NCBI GenBank assembly: GCA_949289455.1
Contig: CASEOA010000013.1
Span: 1 to 58,160, forward strand
Origin: an uncultured Eubacteriales bacterium
Lineage (GTDB): Bacteria > Bacillota > Clostridia > Oscillospirales > Oscillospiraceae
Length of the DNA: 58,160 nt
Direction: 5' to 3'
A program made the translations under genes and the position numbers. The notes beneath the pieces are model-generated. The model was given only the letters and a program-made list of their open reading frames with translations, was not told the DNA's origin and made no database searches. This document shows, in pieces, positions 35,886 through 44,478 of the stretch (positions are counted from its first letter, which is position 1; each line of letters starts with the position of its first letter).

Positions 35886-36769
35886 ACGTAAACAAACAGG
35901 CAGGTGTGGACCAGGGAATCGCCCTGGACGAGAACGAGCTGGGGCTCATCAACGCCATGAGCCGGAAAAAGCTCACCGGTGAGGAGGTGTACACCTTCGC
36001 CGTCCGGCTGTGCGACAACGAGGTGGACCGGGACGGGGAGCGGTTCGCCACCCAGACCCTGGAGGAGCTGGCCGCCCTCTTTGTGGGGAAGAGCGGTATC
36101 TTTGACCACCAGTGGAGCGCCGGGCGGCAGACCGCCCGGATTTACCGCACCGAGCTGGTGCGGGAGGAGGGCGTCCTGACGGCCGCAGGGGAGCCTCTGT
36201 GCTACCTGAAGGGGTACGCCTATATGGTGCGCACCGAGGGCAACCGGGATCTCATCGCAGAAATCGAGGGGGGCATTAAAAAGGAGGTCAGCGTGGGCTG
36301 CGCCGTGGCCGAGGCACGGTGCTCCATCTGCGGGGAGAACATCTACGACAAGTCCAAGTGCCCCCACGAAAAGGGCAGGGAGTACGGCGGCAAGCTGTGC
36401 TGGGCTGAGCTGCTCCAGGCCACCGACGCCTACGAGTGGTCCTTTGTGGCCGTGCCCGCCCAGCGCAATGCCGGGGTGCTGAAGGGCTGGCGGGGAGACC
36501 TGCGGCAGCTGGAGCGGGAGGCCGCCCTGGGCCGGAAGTACTTGCAGAGTCTGAAGGACGAGGTGGTCCGGCTGGGTGGCACGGCCGGGTTCGGCTTGGA
36601 GCAGACCACCCTGAAAACCATCGTCCAGCGGCTGGAGGAGCCTGAGCTCACCGCCCTCAAGCGGGCCTTTGAGCGCCAGGTGGACAAGCTGTGGGGGGTG
36701 GAGCCTCAGCTGCCCGGCTGGGAGGAACAGGCCCCCGGGGAGAACCGGGATGGGGCGTTTTTGATCTGA
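35882..36769 (+). CDS. Probable prohead protease, XkdF-like
   Basis: A 295-residue protein in the place of the capsid maturation protease. A serine-protease-like pair is visible: His in GIFDHQWSA and Ser in KKEVSVGCAV. Between them and the C terminus there is a small zinc-ribbon insert, CSICGENIYDKSKCPHEKG. The C-terminal 100 residues are helical and could act as scaffold. Its frame overlaps the portal stop (GTATGA). Confidence 0.7.
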   Translation: MNVNKQAGVDQGIALDENELGLINAMSRKKLTGEEVYTFAVRLCDNEVDRDGERFATQTLEELAALFVGKSGIFDHQWSAGRQTARIYRTELVREEGVLTAAGEPLCYLKGYAYMVRTEGNRDLIAEIEGGIKKEVSVGCAVAEARCSICGENIYDKSKCPHEKGREYGGKLCWAELLQATDAYEWSFVAVPAQRNAGVLKGWRGDLRQLEREAALGRKYLQSLKDEVVRLGGTAGFGLEQTTLKTIVQRLEEPELTALKRAFERQVDKLWGVEPQLPGWEEQAPGENRDGAFLI

Positions 36770-36830
36770 TGGAAGAAAAACCGGCAGCGATTGAACACCA
36801 GAGATGGTTTCAATAGAAAGGAGTTTGGGT

Positions 36831-37169
36831 ATGAACAAGATTTCGTTTGAAGGTATTGGAGAAATGGTGGCCACCTTCGCCTGCGAGGAAGGAGTGGGCG
36901 TCGGCCAGGTGGTCAAGATGACCGCCAACGGCACTGTGGGTCCCTGCGGCGCGGAGGATGACTTCTGCGGCGTGGCCCTGTCCGCCCAGGATGGCTACGC
37001 CGCCGTTCAGGTGGCCGGGCTGGCCACGGTACAGACCGCCGAGGAGCTCACCGTGGGCTGGGCTGTGCTGTCCGCCGACGGCGCCGGCGGCGTTTCCGCC
37101 GGAGAGACCGGCGGCCGGCAGATGCTGGTGGTATGGGCCGACAGCGACAGCGCTGTCATCTGCCTGTGA
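36831..37169 (+). CDS. Probable capsid decoration protein
   Basis: A 112-residue beta-rich protein (GVGVGQVVKMTANGTVGPCG, then repeated Val/Ala strands) of the size and position of head decoration or fibre proteins that lie between protease and capsid genes in this phage group. AAAGGAG precedes the ATG. I assign the role from position and composition. Confidence 0.6.
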   Translation: MNKISFEGIGEMVATFACEEGVGVGQVVKMTANGTVGPCGAEDDFCGVALSAQDGYAAVQVAGLATVQTAEELTVGWAVLSADGAGGVSAGETGGRQMLVVWADSDSAVICL

Positions 37170-37201
37170 GCCCGGGCAAGAAGAGAAAGGAAGGTATGTC
37201 T

Positions 37202-38236
37202 ATGAGCTATCGGTTTGACAACGTGAGACTGGAGAAGGGCATGTACAACGAGGCCGGCCGGTCCTTTACCCAGGTGCTGGAGCGGGAGGACCCCACCGAA
37301 CAGTACAAGGGCACTCCTCTGGAGGGGCTGGACGCCTATCAGCGGCAGCTCAAGCGCTTCGACATCAAGGTGAAGGGCGCGGGCAGCGACGTGGTGGAAA
37401 AATTCTTCTCCACCAGCCAGTCTGCCGTCCTCTTCCCTGAGTACATTGCCCGGTCGGTGCGCCAGGGCATGGAGGAGACCGACCTGCTGCCCCACATCAC
37501 CGCCGCCGTCACCCGGTTCGACGGCCTGGATTACCGCTCCATCGCCTCCATCCCCGACGAGGATCAGAAGAGCCTCCGCCGGGTGGAGGAGGGAGCCTCC
37601 ATCCCCCAGACCCAGGTGAAGACCCAGGAGAACCTGGTGAAGCTCTGCAAGCGGGGGAGAATGCTGGTGGCCTCCTACGAGGCCATCCGCTACCAGAAGC
37701 TGGATCTGTTTTCCGTCACCCTGCGGCAGATCGGCGCCCACATCAACCGGATGCACCTGGAGGACGCCATCGATGTGCTCATCAACGGCGACGGCAATAA
37801 CAACGCTGCCCAGAAGCTCACCGTGGGCACCAGCCCCATGGGCGGTACCGCCGGTACCCTGACCTACGACGAGCTGGTGGATTTCTGGGCCCAGTTCGAT
37901 CCCTATGAGATGAACACTCTGCTGGTGTCCGGCGATATGATGCTCCAGCTGCTCAAGCTGGAGGAGTTCCAGAACCCCCTCACCGGCCTCAATTTCCAGG
38001 GCACCGGCAAGCTGGCTACCCCCCTGGGAGCCGACCTGCTGCGCACCTCCGCCCTGGAGAGCGGCACCCTGATCGGCCTGGACAAGCGGTACGCCCTGGA
38101 GATGGTGCAGGGTTCCGACGTTCTGGTGGAGTATGACAAGCTCATCGACCGGCAGCTGGAGCGGGCCGCCATCACCTCCATTTCCGGCTTTGCCAAGCTC
38201 TTTGTGGACGCCGCCAAGGTGCTGAAGCTGAAATGA
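37202..38236 (+). CDS. Phage major capsid protein
   Basis: A 344-residue HK97-fold capsid protein of the PBSX XkdG type. The N-terminal arm is followed by a P-domain-like segment (RRVEEGASIPQTQVKTQENL) and the A domain (about 170-344). The start at 37202 has GGAAGG 7 bases upstream; ATG 37196 two codons earlier is also possible. It should be the most abundant protein of the particle. Confidence 0.85.
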   Translation: MSYRFDNVRLEKGMYNEAGRSFTQVLEREDPTEQYKGTPLEGLDAYQRQLKRFDIKVKGAGSDVVEKFFSTSQSAVLFPEYIARSVRQGMEETDLLPHITAAVTRFDGLDYRSIASIPDEDQKSLRRVEEGASIPQTQVKTQENLVKLCKRGRMLVASYEAIRYQKLDLFSVTLRQIGAHINRMHLEDAIDVLINGDGNNNAAQKLTVGTSPMGGTAGTLTYDELVDFWAQFDPYEMNTLLVSGDMMLQLLKLEEFQNPLTGLNFQGTGKLATPLGADLLRTSALESGTLIGLDKRYALEMVQGSDVLVEYDKLIDRQLERAAITSISGFAKLFVDAAKVLKLK

Positions 38237-38595
38237 CGGAGCAGATCATGGCGCTGGCCCGGAACCTGGGCCAGGTGAGTGAGGAGCAGCTGCCGGTGCT
38301 GGAGATCCTCTGCCGGGCGGCGGAGCGAGAGGCGGCCGCCCGGCTGCGGGATGGGGTGACCCCGGCGGACTGCGGCGCTGTGTTCCCTCTGGGCTGTGCC
38401 TGGCTGGCCCTGGCGGGCCTGGCGGGGGGCCAGCCCACCGGGGGCGCGCAGTTTACCGCCGGCAGCGTCACCATCCGGGAGGCCGGCACCGGTCAGTGCC
38501 TGGAGCGGGCCGCCGCCCTGCGTCAGCAGGGCGAGGCCATCCTGGCCCCCTATTTCCGGGACCGGGGGTTCCTGTTCCGGGGGGTGGAGGGATGA
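38233..38595 (+). CDS. Phage head-tail connector-like protein
   Basis: A 120-residue helical protein that starts inside the capsid stop codon (ATGA). Order and size fit a gp6-like head completion adaptor. I do not recognise its family with certainty. Confidence 0.5.
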   Translation: MTEQIMALARNLGQVSEEQLPVLEILCRAAEREAAARLRDGVTPADCGAVFPLGCAWLALAGLAGGQPTGGAQFTAGSVTIREAGTGQCLERAAALRQQGEAILAPYFRDRGFLFRGVEG

Positions 38596-38948
38596 GACGG
38601 GCCTGGCAAATTGCACTGGAGCGCTACGGCCAGACGGTCACCCTCCACCCCCAGCAGGGGGAAGAGGTGGCCTGCAAGGCATTTCTCCAGCCCCTCCGGG
38701 AGCAGGGCAGCGCATGGTTTCAGCAGCTGCCCACCCCCCTGGGAGTGGCCCGGAAAGACCGGTGGATCTACCTGGGCAGCCCTGCCCACCCCCTGGACAG
38801 ACTGGGGGAGGAGGGCTGGATCGGTTGGGAGGGCCAGCGGTTCATCCCGCGGGCGGCCCAGCCGGTGTGCGTGGGAACGGAGACCTTCTACTGGTGGGGC
38901 CTGCTGGTGGTGGCAGACCCGGAGGAGGCGGAGAGCGATGGAGTTTGA
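38592..38948 (+). CDS. Phage head completion or minor tail protein
   Basis: A 118-residue protein, mixed alpha/beta, between two likely connector proteins, with a four-base overlap at its start and an overlap with the next gene at its end. It has an aromatic core (GWIGWEGQRF, FYWWGLLVV). Role inferred from position only. Confidence 0.5.
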   Translation: MRRAWQIALERYGQTVTLHPQQGEEVACKAFLQPLREQGSAWFQQLPTPLGVARKDRWIYLGSPAHPLDRLGEEGWIGWEGQRFIPRAAQPVCVGTETFYWWGLLVVADPEEAESDGV

Positions 38949-39435
38949 CACGCTGAGGGAACGGATGGTCCAATATCTGGCGGAAAACGGGGTGGAGGCC
39001 CTGTGCGCCTACCCCGACGCCCCACGGTTGGGGCGGAGCGGCGCTGTGGCGGTGGTCTCCCTGCGGGCCTGCCAGGGCGGCCCTGGCGGTTTTCAGGACT
39101 ACCTGGGGGAGCGGTACGACCAGGACAGCGGTACATGGCAGGAGCTCTACGGCAAACGCTTTACCGTCACCTTCGGCCTGGATCTTTACGCTCCCCAGAA
39201 GGCGGGGACGGCGGCCATCCAGGCCGCCTTCGACCGTCTGGCCCAGGCCCTGCGGCGGGAGGGCCCGCCGGGGCTGAAGCTGCTGGAGCTCTCCTGCGGG
39301 GAGACGGAATTTGACCGGGAGGCCGGCCTGTTCAAACGGCGGGCGGAGGCCTGCTGCCAGGGCTATCTGTACGCCGTGGCGGAGGAGGGCGGTGCCTTCC
39401 TGGACTTTATTGTGAGAGGAGCGACCCAATTTTGA
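38938..39435 (+). CDS. Phage tail terminator/completion-like protein
   Basis: A 165-residue protein directly before the sheath, where tail terminator proteins usually lie. It contains GKRFTVTFGLDLYAPQ and a long helix. Function is inferred from order. Confidence 0.5.
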   Translation: MEFDTLRERMVQYLAENGVEALCAYPDAPRLGRSGAVAVVSLRACQGGPGGFQDYLGERYDQDSGTWQELYGKRFTVTFGLDLYAPQKAGTAAIQAAFDRLAQALRREGPPGLKLLELSCGETEFDREAGLFKRRAEACCQGYLYAVAEEGGAFLDFIVRGATQF

Positions 39436-40460
39436 GTATGACAATTCATGAGCGGCCTGGTGTGTACTCCAGCTACGACGCATCCACCGTGGTCAGCGGC
39501 AGCGGCGGCGGACAGACCGTGGGGGTGGCCGCGATCTGCTCGGAAGGGGTGAGCGGCACCCTGTACACCATCAGCCGGTATGAGGACGCGGTCACCGCCT
39601 TCGGCCAGGAGGAAAACCTGACCGAGCTGATCCGGCTGATCTTCCTCAACGGCGCGGCCCAGGTGCTGGCGGTGCCGGTGGCGGCGGAGGCCAACTATGA
39701 GGACGCATTTGCCCTGTTGTCTGCCCAGGAAAACGTAGCCATTATGGTGTGCGACAGCACCAAGCTCACCGTGCAGCAGGCCCTGCGGGACAGCGTGAAC
39801 GCCGCTTCCGAGGCCCGGCGGGAGCGGATTGCCGTGGTAGGGGGCGAGGATGGCGAGGCAGTGTCCGCCCTGGTTACCCGGGCGGAGGGCCTGAACAGCG
39901 AGCGGATGGTGCTGGTGGCCCCCGGCGACAGCACGGGTCTGGCCGCTGCCGCCGTGGCCGGGGCCATCGCCGGGGAGAGCGACCCCGCCGTACCCCTGTC
40001 CGGCGCAGAGCTGAAGGGCCTGGCCGGGCTGGAGAGCCAGTACAGCGACACCGAGATCGACACCCTGGTGCGGGGCGGAGTCACCCCCCTGGAGAGCCTT
40101 GGGGGCGTGGTCAGCGTGGTGCGGGGGATTACCACCCGCACTAAGTCCGGCGAGGTCAGCGACGTCACCTGGCGGGAACTGACCACCATCCGAATTGTGG
40201 ACGACGTGATCCCCACCATCCGCAACGCCCTGCGGGCCAAATTCCGCCGGAGCAAGAATACCGAGCAGAGCCGGGGAGCCATCCGCTCCCAGGTGGTGCT
40301 GGAGCTGGAGAACAAGCTGAGCCGGGAGATCATCACCGGCTACGAGGGGGTCACTGTCCAGGCCGACAGCGAAAACCCCACCGTGTGCCTGGTGGACTTC
40401 TCCTTTACCGTGGCCCACGGCCTCAACCAGATCTGGCTCACCGCCCACATCACGGTGTAA
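39432..40460 (+). CDS. Contractile tail sheath protein
   Basis: A 342-residue sheath of the XkdK family. The N-terminal IHERPGVYSSYDAS and C-terminal VQADSENPTVCLVDFSFTVA and LTAHITV strands match the interlocking arms of sheath proteins. It is short compared with sheaths of well-known phages, suggesting a core sheath without extra surface domains. It starts at TTG 39432 (GAGAGGAG about 10 bases upstream), or possibly ATG 39438. Confidence 0.9.
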   Translation: MSMTIHERPGVYSSYDASTVVSGSGGGQTVGVAAICSEGVSGTLYTISRYEDAVTAFGQEENLTELIRLIFLNGAAQVLAVPVAAEANYEDAFALLSAQENVAIMVCDSTKLTVQQALRDSVNAASEARRERIAVVGGEDGEAVSALVTRAEGLNSERMVLVAPGDSTGLAAAAVAGAIAGESDPAVPLSGAELKGLAGLESQYSDTEIDTLVRGGVTPLESLGGVVSVVRGITTRTKSGEVSDVTWRELTTIRIVDDVIPTIRNALRAKFRRSKNTEQSRGAIRSQVVLELENKLSREIITGYEGVTVQADSENPTVCLVDFSFTVAHGLNQIWLTAHITV

Positions 40461-40472
40461 AGGAGGACGCCT

Positions 40473-40862
40473 ATGAATATGACCGGTTTTCCCACCAGCA
40501 GCGACATCTATCTGGAGATCGACGGCAAAAAGGTGGCGGTGGTCCAGAGCTACACCGCCAAGACCACCTGCACCAGCCAGACGGTGGAGGCATTCGGAGA
40601 AGAGGAGCCGGTGGCCACCATTCCCGGCCAGCGCACCCATGTGCTGGAGCTGACCCGGCTGTACGCCACCGATGAGGCCATCCGGGACGGCATCAACTTC
40701 CACGACCTGGTGGATTTCAGCCTGGTGATCTGCAAGCCCGACCGGAAGGTCATCTACTCCGGCTGCCACTGGAGCGCCATCGGTGAGACCGGTGCGCTGG
40801 GGGCTATGGTGGTGGAAAAGATCACCGTGGTGGCCGCCAAGCGCATCGAGACGGAGGTATAA
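40473..40862 (+). CDS. Tail tube protein, XkdM-like
   Basis: A 129-residue beta-barrel tube subunit following the sheath, with TSSDIYLEIDGKKVAVVQSY near the N terminus. AAAGGAGG precedes the ATG. Tube hexamers form the inner needle of the contractile tail. Confidence 0.85.
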   Translation: MNMTGFPTSSDIYLEIDGKKVAVVQSYTAKTTCTSQTVEAFGEEEPVATIPGQRTHVLELTRLYATDEAIRDGINFHDLVDFSLVICKPDRKVIYSGCHWSAIGETGALGAMVVEKITVVAAKRIETEV

Positions 40863-40918
40863 CCCTACGAGCGGCCCTGCGCCCGGCCTTGCCTCCGGGC
40901 GCAGGGAAAGGAGGAGCC

Positions 40919-41344
40919 ATGGAATATCATTCGCTGCTCAGCCGGAGGGACCGGCTGGAGCTGGAAGACGGAAGAGAATTGCGGCTGCTCTCCGCCCTGG
41001 AGGTGCTGGAGGCACGGCGGGAGGCGGAGGAACTGGCCCAGGATGACCGGGAGCGGGCCCTGTGTGCCAACGCCTGCCTGCTGGCCCGGGCCCTGGAGCG
41101 GAACGGCCAGCCGGAATTTTCCTCGGGCCGGGCGGTGCTGGAACACCTGGGGCCCCGGGAGATCGCCGATCTGGCCCGTCGATGGGACGGGCTGGACCGG
41201 GCGGAAAACCCCTCCCCTCAAATGGGGGAGCAGGAGGCCCAGCCCCTAAAAAAAGCCTGGAGCACGCGCCTTTTGAGCGCCTTCGCTGGCGTGTGCTCCG
41301 TACGTTCGGAGCCCTCCCCACGGAGGAGCGGGCCCGGCAGATGA
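40919..41344 (+). CDS. Tail assembly chaperone, gpG-like
   Basis: A 141-residue product of the unshifted frame, following the tube gene, where XkdN/gpG chaperones lie. The first 112 codons are shared with the frameshifted product. AAAGGAGG precedes the ATG. These proteins coat the tape-measure protein during tail assembly. The last 30 residues are very basic and may be dispensable. Confidence 0.78.
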   Translation: MEYHSLLSRRDRLELEDGRELRLLSALEVLEARREAEELAQDDRERALCANACLLARALERNGQPEFSSGRAVLEHLGPREIADLARRWDGLDRAENPSPQMGEQEAQPLKKAWSTRLLSAFAGVCSVRSEPSPRRSGPGR

Positions 41345-41550
41345 AGGCGCGGGACTATCTGTGGTGCGCCCTCAACCTGATGCTGGACCGGGAGGAGGAA
41401 CTGGCCCGGCTCTGCCCCTCCTGCCGGGCCAGGGCGGAGGAGGAACGCTGCCCCATCTGCGGCGCCCCTACGGGGGAGGCCTGGGGCGGGGAAAATCCCG
41501 CCTTTGACGAGGCGCGGTTTGAGCGGCTGAAGCGGGGGGAACGGATGTGA
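40919..41550 (+). CDS. Frameshifted tail chaperone, gpGT-like
   Basis: Predicted -1 frameshift product of about 210 residues: 112 codons of the chaperone up to the A-AAA-AAA site (41248-41254), then the -1 frame from 41254 to 41550. The T part begins SLEHAPFERLRWRVLRTFGA and carries a four-cysteine zinc ribbon (CPSC...CPIC). The extension has no ribosome site of its own. A 12-bp stem follows the slippery site. Confidence 0.85.
41248..41299 (+). promoter_or_regulatory. Programmed -1 frameshift signal
   Basis: Slippery heptamer of seven As (41248-41254, read CTA-AAA-AAA), a 4-base spacer, then GGAGCACGCGCC (41259-41270) pairing with GGCGTGTGCTCC (41288-41299): 12 consecutive pairs, one of them G-U, with a 17-base loop. 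Confidence 0.9.
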
Positions 41551-42233
41551 CCGACTATTTGGAGCGCCTGCTGGAGGAACAGTGGGAGCGAGAGGACGAG
41601 AGAGAAGCGAACTGGCAACTGTCCCCCGTCCGGGTGGCCCGGGACCGGGCGGATTCCTGGCCGGAGCCGGGGGCGGAGACCGACGCCGCAGTGGAAAATG
41701 CGGCGGGGCGGATCATCGACAGGGCCAGGGCGCTGGAAGCGGAGGAGACGGAAGCTGTCCAACAAACCGCCCAACAGGCCGTCCAGCTGGCCGATACACA
41801 GGAAGAGGGGACGGAGTACAGAGAAGCCCTGACGGCAGCTGATCGTTTAAGCGTCCGGCTGGGCTGGCAGGAGGGACGGCGGTATACCAGTGTCTTACCC
41901 GGCACGGAAGAGATGACCCAAAAGCACACGGAAATGGAGCCGGCGGCCTTTGGAGATGGACATGTCTTGTTCCGGGAACTGGAGTACAAGCGGGCAGAAG
42001 AGCGGAACGACGGGGACGGCCTGGAGCTGCCCGTGGGCGGCGGCGCTGCGTGGGCCGACCAGGCGGTGCGGGCCAGCCTGGCCGTTCTGCCCGGTTGGGA
42101 ACCCAGCTCCGGCGTGAGCACGGTGGAGCGGACGGCAGACCGGCCGGGCTGGGAACGGCTGGAGGCCGAGCGGCTGGACCGGCTCTTCCGCCGGGACGCC
42201 AGACGATATGACGGGGGGTATCAGCTGCTGTGA
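41547..42233 (+). CDS. Unknown protein in the tape-measure position
   Basis: A 228-residue protein, strongly charged and mostly helical in its first 110 residues ([20 protein letters not shown]). It lies exactly where the tape-measure gene should be, between the GT chaperone and the LysM protein. Normal tape-measure proteins are several times longer and have hydrophobic helices; none is seen here. It may be a much reduced tape measure or a different protein. It starts at GTG overlapping the T stop. Confidence 0.6.
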   Translation: MTDYLERLLEEQWEREDEREANWQLSPVRVARDRADSWPEPGAETDAAVENAAGRIIDRARALEAEETEAVQQTAQQAVQLADTQEEGTEYREALTAADRLSVRLGWQEGRRYTSVLPGTEEMTQKHTEMEPAAFGDGHVLFRELEYKRAEERNDGDGLELPVGGGAAWADQAVRASLAVLPGWEPSSGVSTVERTADRPGWERLEAERLDRLFRRDARRYDGGYQLL

Positions 42234-42796
42234 GACTGGCGGCAATGCGCTATAAAAATTATGTGTGGCCCCACAACCCCAGGGTGTACACCATTGAATA
42301 TCAGCGGGCCATGGGGGCCAGAAAGGTGCCCTACGGCCGGTACTGTCTTCAGGATCTGGGACCCGCCCAGCGGGTCATGAAAGGCGAGGGAGAGTTTGTG
42401 GGGGAGGGAGCCTACGACCAGTTCAAACAGCTGGCCACCGTCTTTTACTCCGACGGGCCGGGGCTGCTGGTCCATCCGGTGTGGCAGATCTCCAACGCCT
42501 ATTTTGTGGAGCTCTCCCTCCGACAGGAGCCCAGGCCGGACTATGTAGCCTATACCTTCACTTTTTGGGAGGGATATGACGGACACAGCACCAGCCTCAC
42601 CGTCACCACGCCCCAGACGCCGGTGAATACCGGGAGCAGCTCCACCACCGGGCAGTATTATACCGTGGTGCGGGGGGACACCATGTGGGGTATCGCCCGG
42701 CGGTACGGGATCTCCCTCACCGCCCTCATTGCCCTCAATCCCCAGATCAAAAACCCCAACCTGATCTATCCGGGACAGAAAGTGCGGGTGAGCTGA
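42230..42796 (+). CDS. LysM tail protein, XkdP-like
   Basis: A 188-residue baseplate-hub protein. The N-terminal part (about 1-130) is XkdP-like; after a Thr/Ser linker a LysM domain (about 140-188, [20 protein letters not shown]) could bind peptidoglycan. It starts at GTG within the previous stop. Confidence 0.85.
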   Translation: MRLAAMRYKNYVWPHNPRVYTIEYQRAMGARKVPYGRYCLQDLGPAQRVMKGEGEFVGEGAYDQFKQLATVFYSDGPGLLVHPVWQISNAYFVELSLRQEPRPDYVAYTFTFWEGYDGHSTSLTVTTPQTPVNTGSSSTTGQYYTVVRGDTMWGIARRYGISLTALIALNPQIKNPNLIYPGQKVRVS

Positions 42797-43743
42797 TGGA
42801 GGGCAGTCTAAAGTGCTGGGACGGGCGGGAGATTTCCCTGCCCCACATCACAGAGTGGAAATTTGAATACGGGCGGGGCACCCCCTGCGACAGCTTCCTC
42901 ATCACCTGCCTATGGGAGCCGGAGGAGGACATCCTGGCGGAGGCGGTGACCTTTACCGCCGCCGAGGCGGGGGAGACTGTGTTCACCGGCGTGGTGGACG
43001 AGTGCGAGCGGGGCTGGGATCAGAACGGCGGGTTCCTCACCCTGTCGGGCAGGAGTATGGCCGCCAGGCTGCTGGACAACGAGGCCCTGGGCATGGACTA
43101 CCAGGTGGCCACCTGGCAGGATATTCTGCGGGATCACGTGACCCCCTATGGGGTCCAGGTACTGTCCGGCGCCAGCCTGCCCGCCGTGCCCGGGTTTTCT
43201 GTGGCGGTGGGCAGCAGCGAGTGGCAGGTGGTGTATGAATTCTGCCGCTATTACGGGGGGATCACCCCCCGGTTCGACCGGCAGGGCAGGCTGGTGGCCT
43301 CCCCCTGGAGCCAGGGGCGGCAGCTGGAGCTGAAACAGGACGCCGCCGTCACCGCCCTGCTGCTGCGGGACCAGCGGTACGGTGTGCTGTCCCAGGTGCT
43401 GGTGCGGGACAGGACCACAGAGCTGGTGCAGCGGGTGACCAATGAGGACTTCGCCCGTCGAGGGGGCATGGCCCGGCGGGTACTCACCATGCCGGGAAAG
43501 AGCAGTTATCAGGCCATGCGCTACTCGGGGGAGTACCAGCTGGCCCAGGCCCGGGAGGGCCTGCGGCAGGTGGAGCTGGAGCTGGCCGGGGCCTTTGCCG
43601 CTTTTCCCGGGGATACTGTCTCCATCCGCTGGGACAGGCCGGTGGCCAGAGGTACCTGGCGGGTGGCGGAGAGCGTCTGCGGGCTGGACAATCATGGCGC
43701 TTACACCCGGCTGGTGCTGGGGCTGCCCGACGCGGTGAACTAA
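42796..43743 (+). CDS. Baseplate hub protein, XkdQ-like
   Basis: A 315-residue late-control/gpD-like hub protein: beta domains with QDILRDHVTPYGVQVLSGAS and a C-terminal part binding the spike. It starts at TGATG overlapping the LysM stop. Related proteins connect tube and spike. Confidence 0.82.
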   Translation: MEGSLKCWDGREISLPHITEWKFEYGRGTPCDSFLITCLWEPEEDILAEAVTFTAAEAGETVFTGVVDECERGWDQNGGFLTLSGRSMAARLLDNEALGMDYQVATWQDILRDHVTPYGVQVLSGASLPAVPGFSVAVGSSEWQVVYEFCRYYGGITPRFDRQGRLVASPWSQGRQLELKQDAAVTALLLRDQRYGVLSQVLVRDRTTELVQRVTNEDFARRGGMARRVLTMPGKSSYQAMRYSGEYQLAQAREGLRQVELELAGAFAAFPGDTVSIRWDRPVARGTWRVAESVCGLDNHGAYTRLVLGLPDAVN

Positions 43744-43760
43744 ATGGAGGTGTTTTGCGC

Positions 43761-44126
43761 ATGTGGATCTCGGAGCGCAGTCAGAAGCGGACGGTGCTGG
43801 ACGGGATGGCCCAGGTGGGCTATGTGACCCTGCCGGGAGACCCGGCGGGGGTATATCTGGACGGGGAGCGGCGGGAGCTGCCCCTCTTTGGGCCGGGGGG
43901 CTATGTCTGGCGGCCCGCCAGGAACGCCCAGGTGTTGGTCATCAAGGCCGGGGGCGACGGGGAGGCCCCCTGCGTGGCCGGGGCGCGGTGCGGGCAGGCC
44001 AGCCTGGAAGAAGGAGAGATCCTGATCCACACCGGAACGGCGGCCATCCGCCTCAGCCCAGACGGTGTGGTCAATGTGAGCGGGGCCCTGCTGGTCAATG
44101 GCAGGGCAGTATTGACGGAGGAATAG
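43761..44126 (+). CDS. Baseplate spike/XkdR-like protein
   Basis: A 121-residue beta-rich protein with an OB-like start (GMAQVGYVTLPGDPAGVYLD) and a repetitive strand end (IHTGTAAIRLSPDGVVNVSG) like a short spike. Candidate tip of the tail. GGAGG lies 10 bases before the ATG; a TTG two codons earlier is possible. Confidence 0.65.
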   Translation: MWISERSQKRTVLDGMAQVGYVTLPGDPAGVYLDGERRELPLFGPGGYVWRPARNAQVLVIKAGGDGEAPCVAGARCGQASLEEGEILIHTGTAAIRLSPDGVVNVSGALLVNGRAVLTEE

Positions 44127-44130
44127 ATCC

Positions 44131-44478
44131 ATGGAGCTGATGGTACGGGACGGGGACTATATCCACGATGAGGCGGGCCGGTTCCGGCGGGCGGAGGGGG
44201 GCGACGAGCTGTTACAGCGGGTGCTGTGGAAGCTGTCCATCCCCAGGGGAAGCTTCCCGCTGCTGCCTGAGCTGGGCAGCCAGCTCTATCAGCTGGGCAG
44301 GTGCAAGCCCGCCCAGCGTCAGGCCCTGGCCAGGCAATATGTGGCCCAGGCTCTGGAAAATGAGGAAAATCTGCGGGTGGAGCAGGTGAGCCTGGGGGGA
44401 GACGGCGCTCTGACCGTGACTCTGACCTGGCAGGGAGAGGCTGTGACGGTGACCGTCCAGACGGGAGGGATTGGATGA
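44131..44478 (+). CDS. Baseplate protein, XkdS-like
   Basis: A 115-residue DUF2634/gp25-like wedge protein: ELLQRVLWKLSIPRGSFPLL and a long C-terminal strand pair. The stop overlaps the next gene. It would attach the first sheath ring to the baseplate. Confidence 0.78.
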   Translation: MELMVRDGDYIHDEAGRFRRAEGGDELLQRVLWKLSIPRGSFPLLPELGSQLYQLGRCKPAQRQALARQYVAQALENEENLRVEQVSLGGDGALTVTLTWQGEAVTVTVQTGGIG

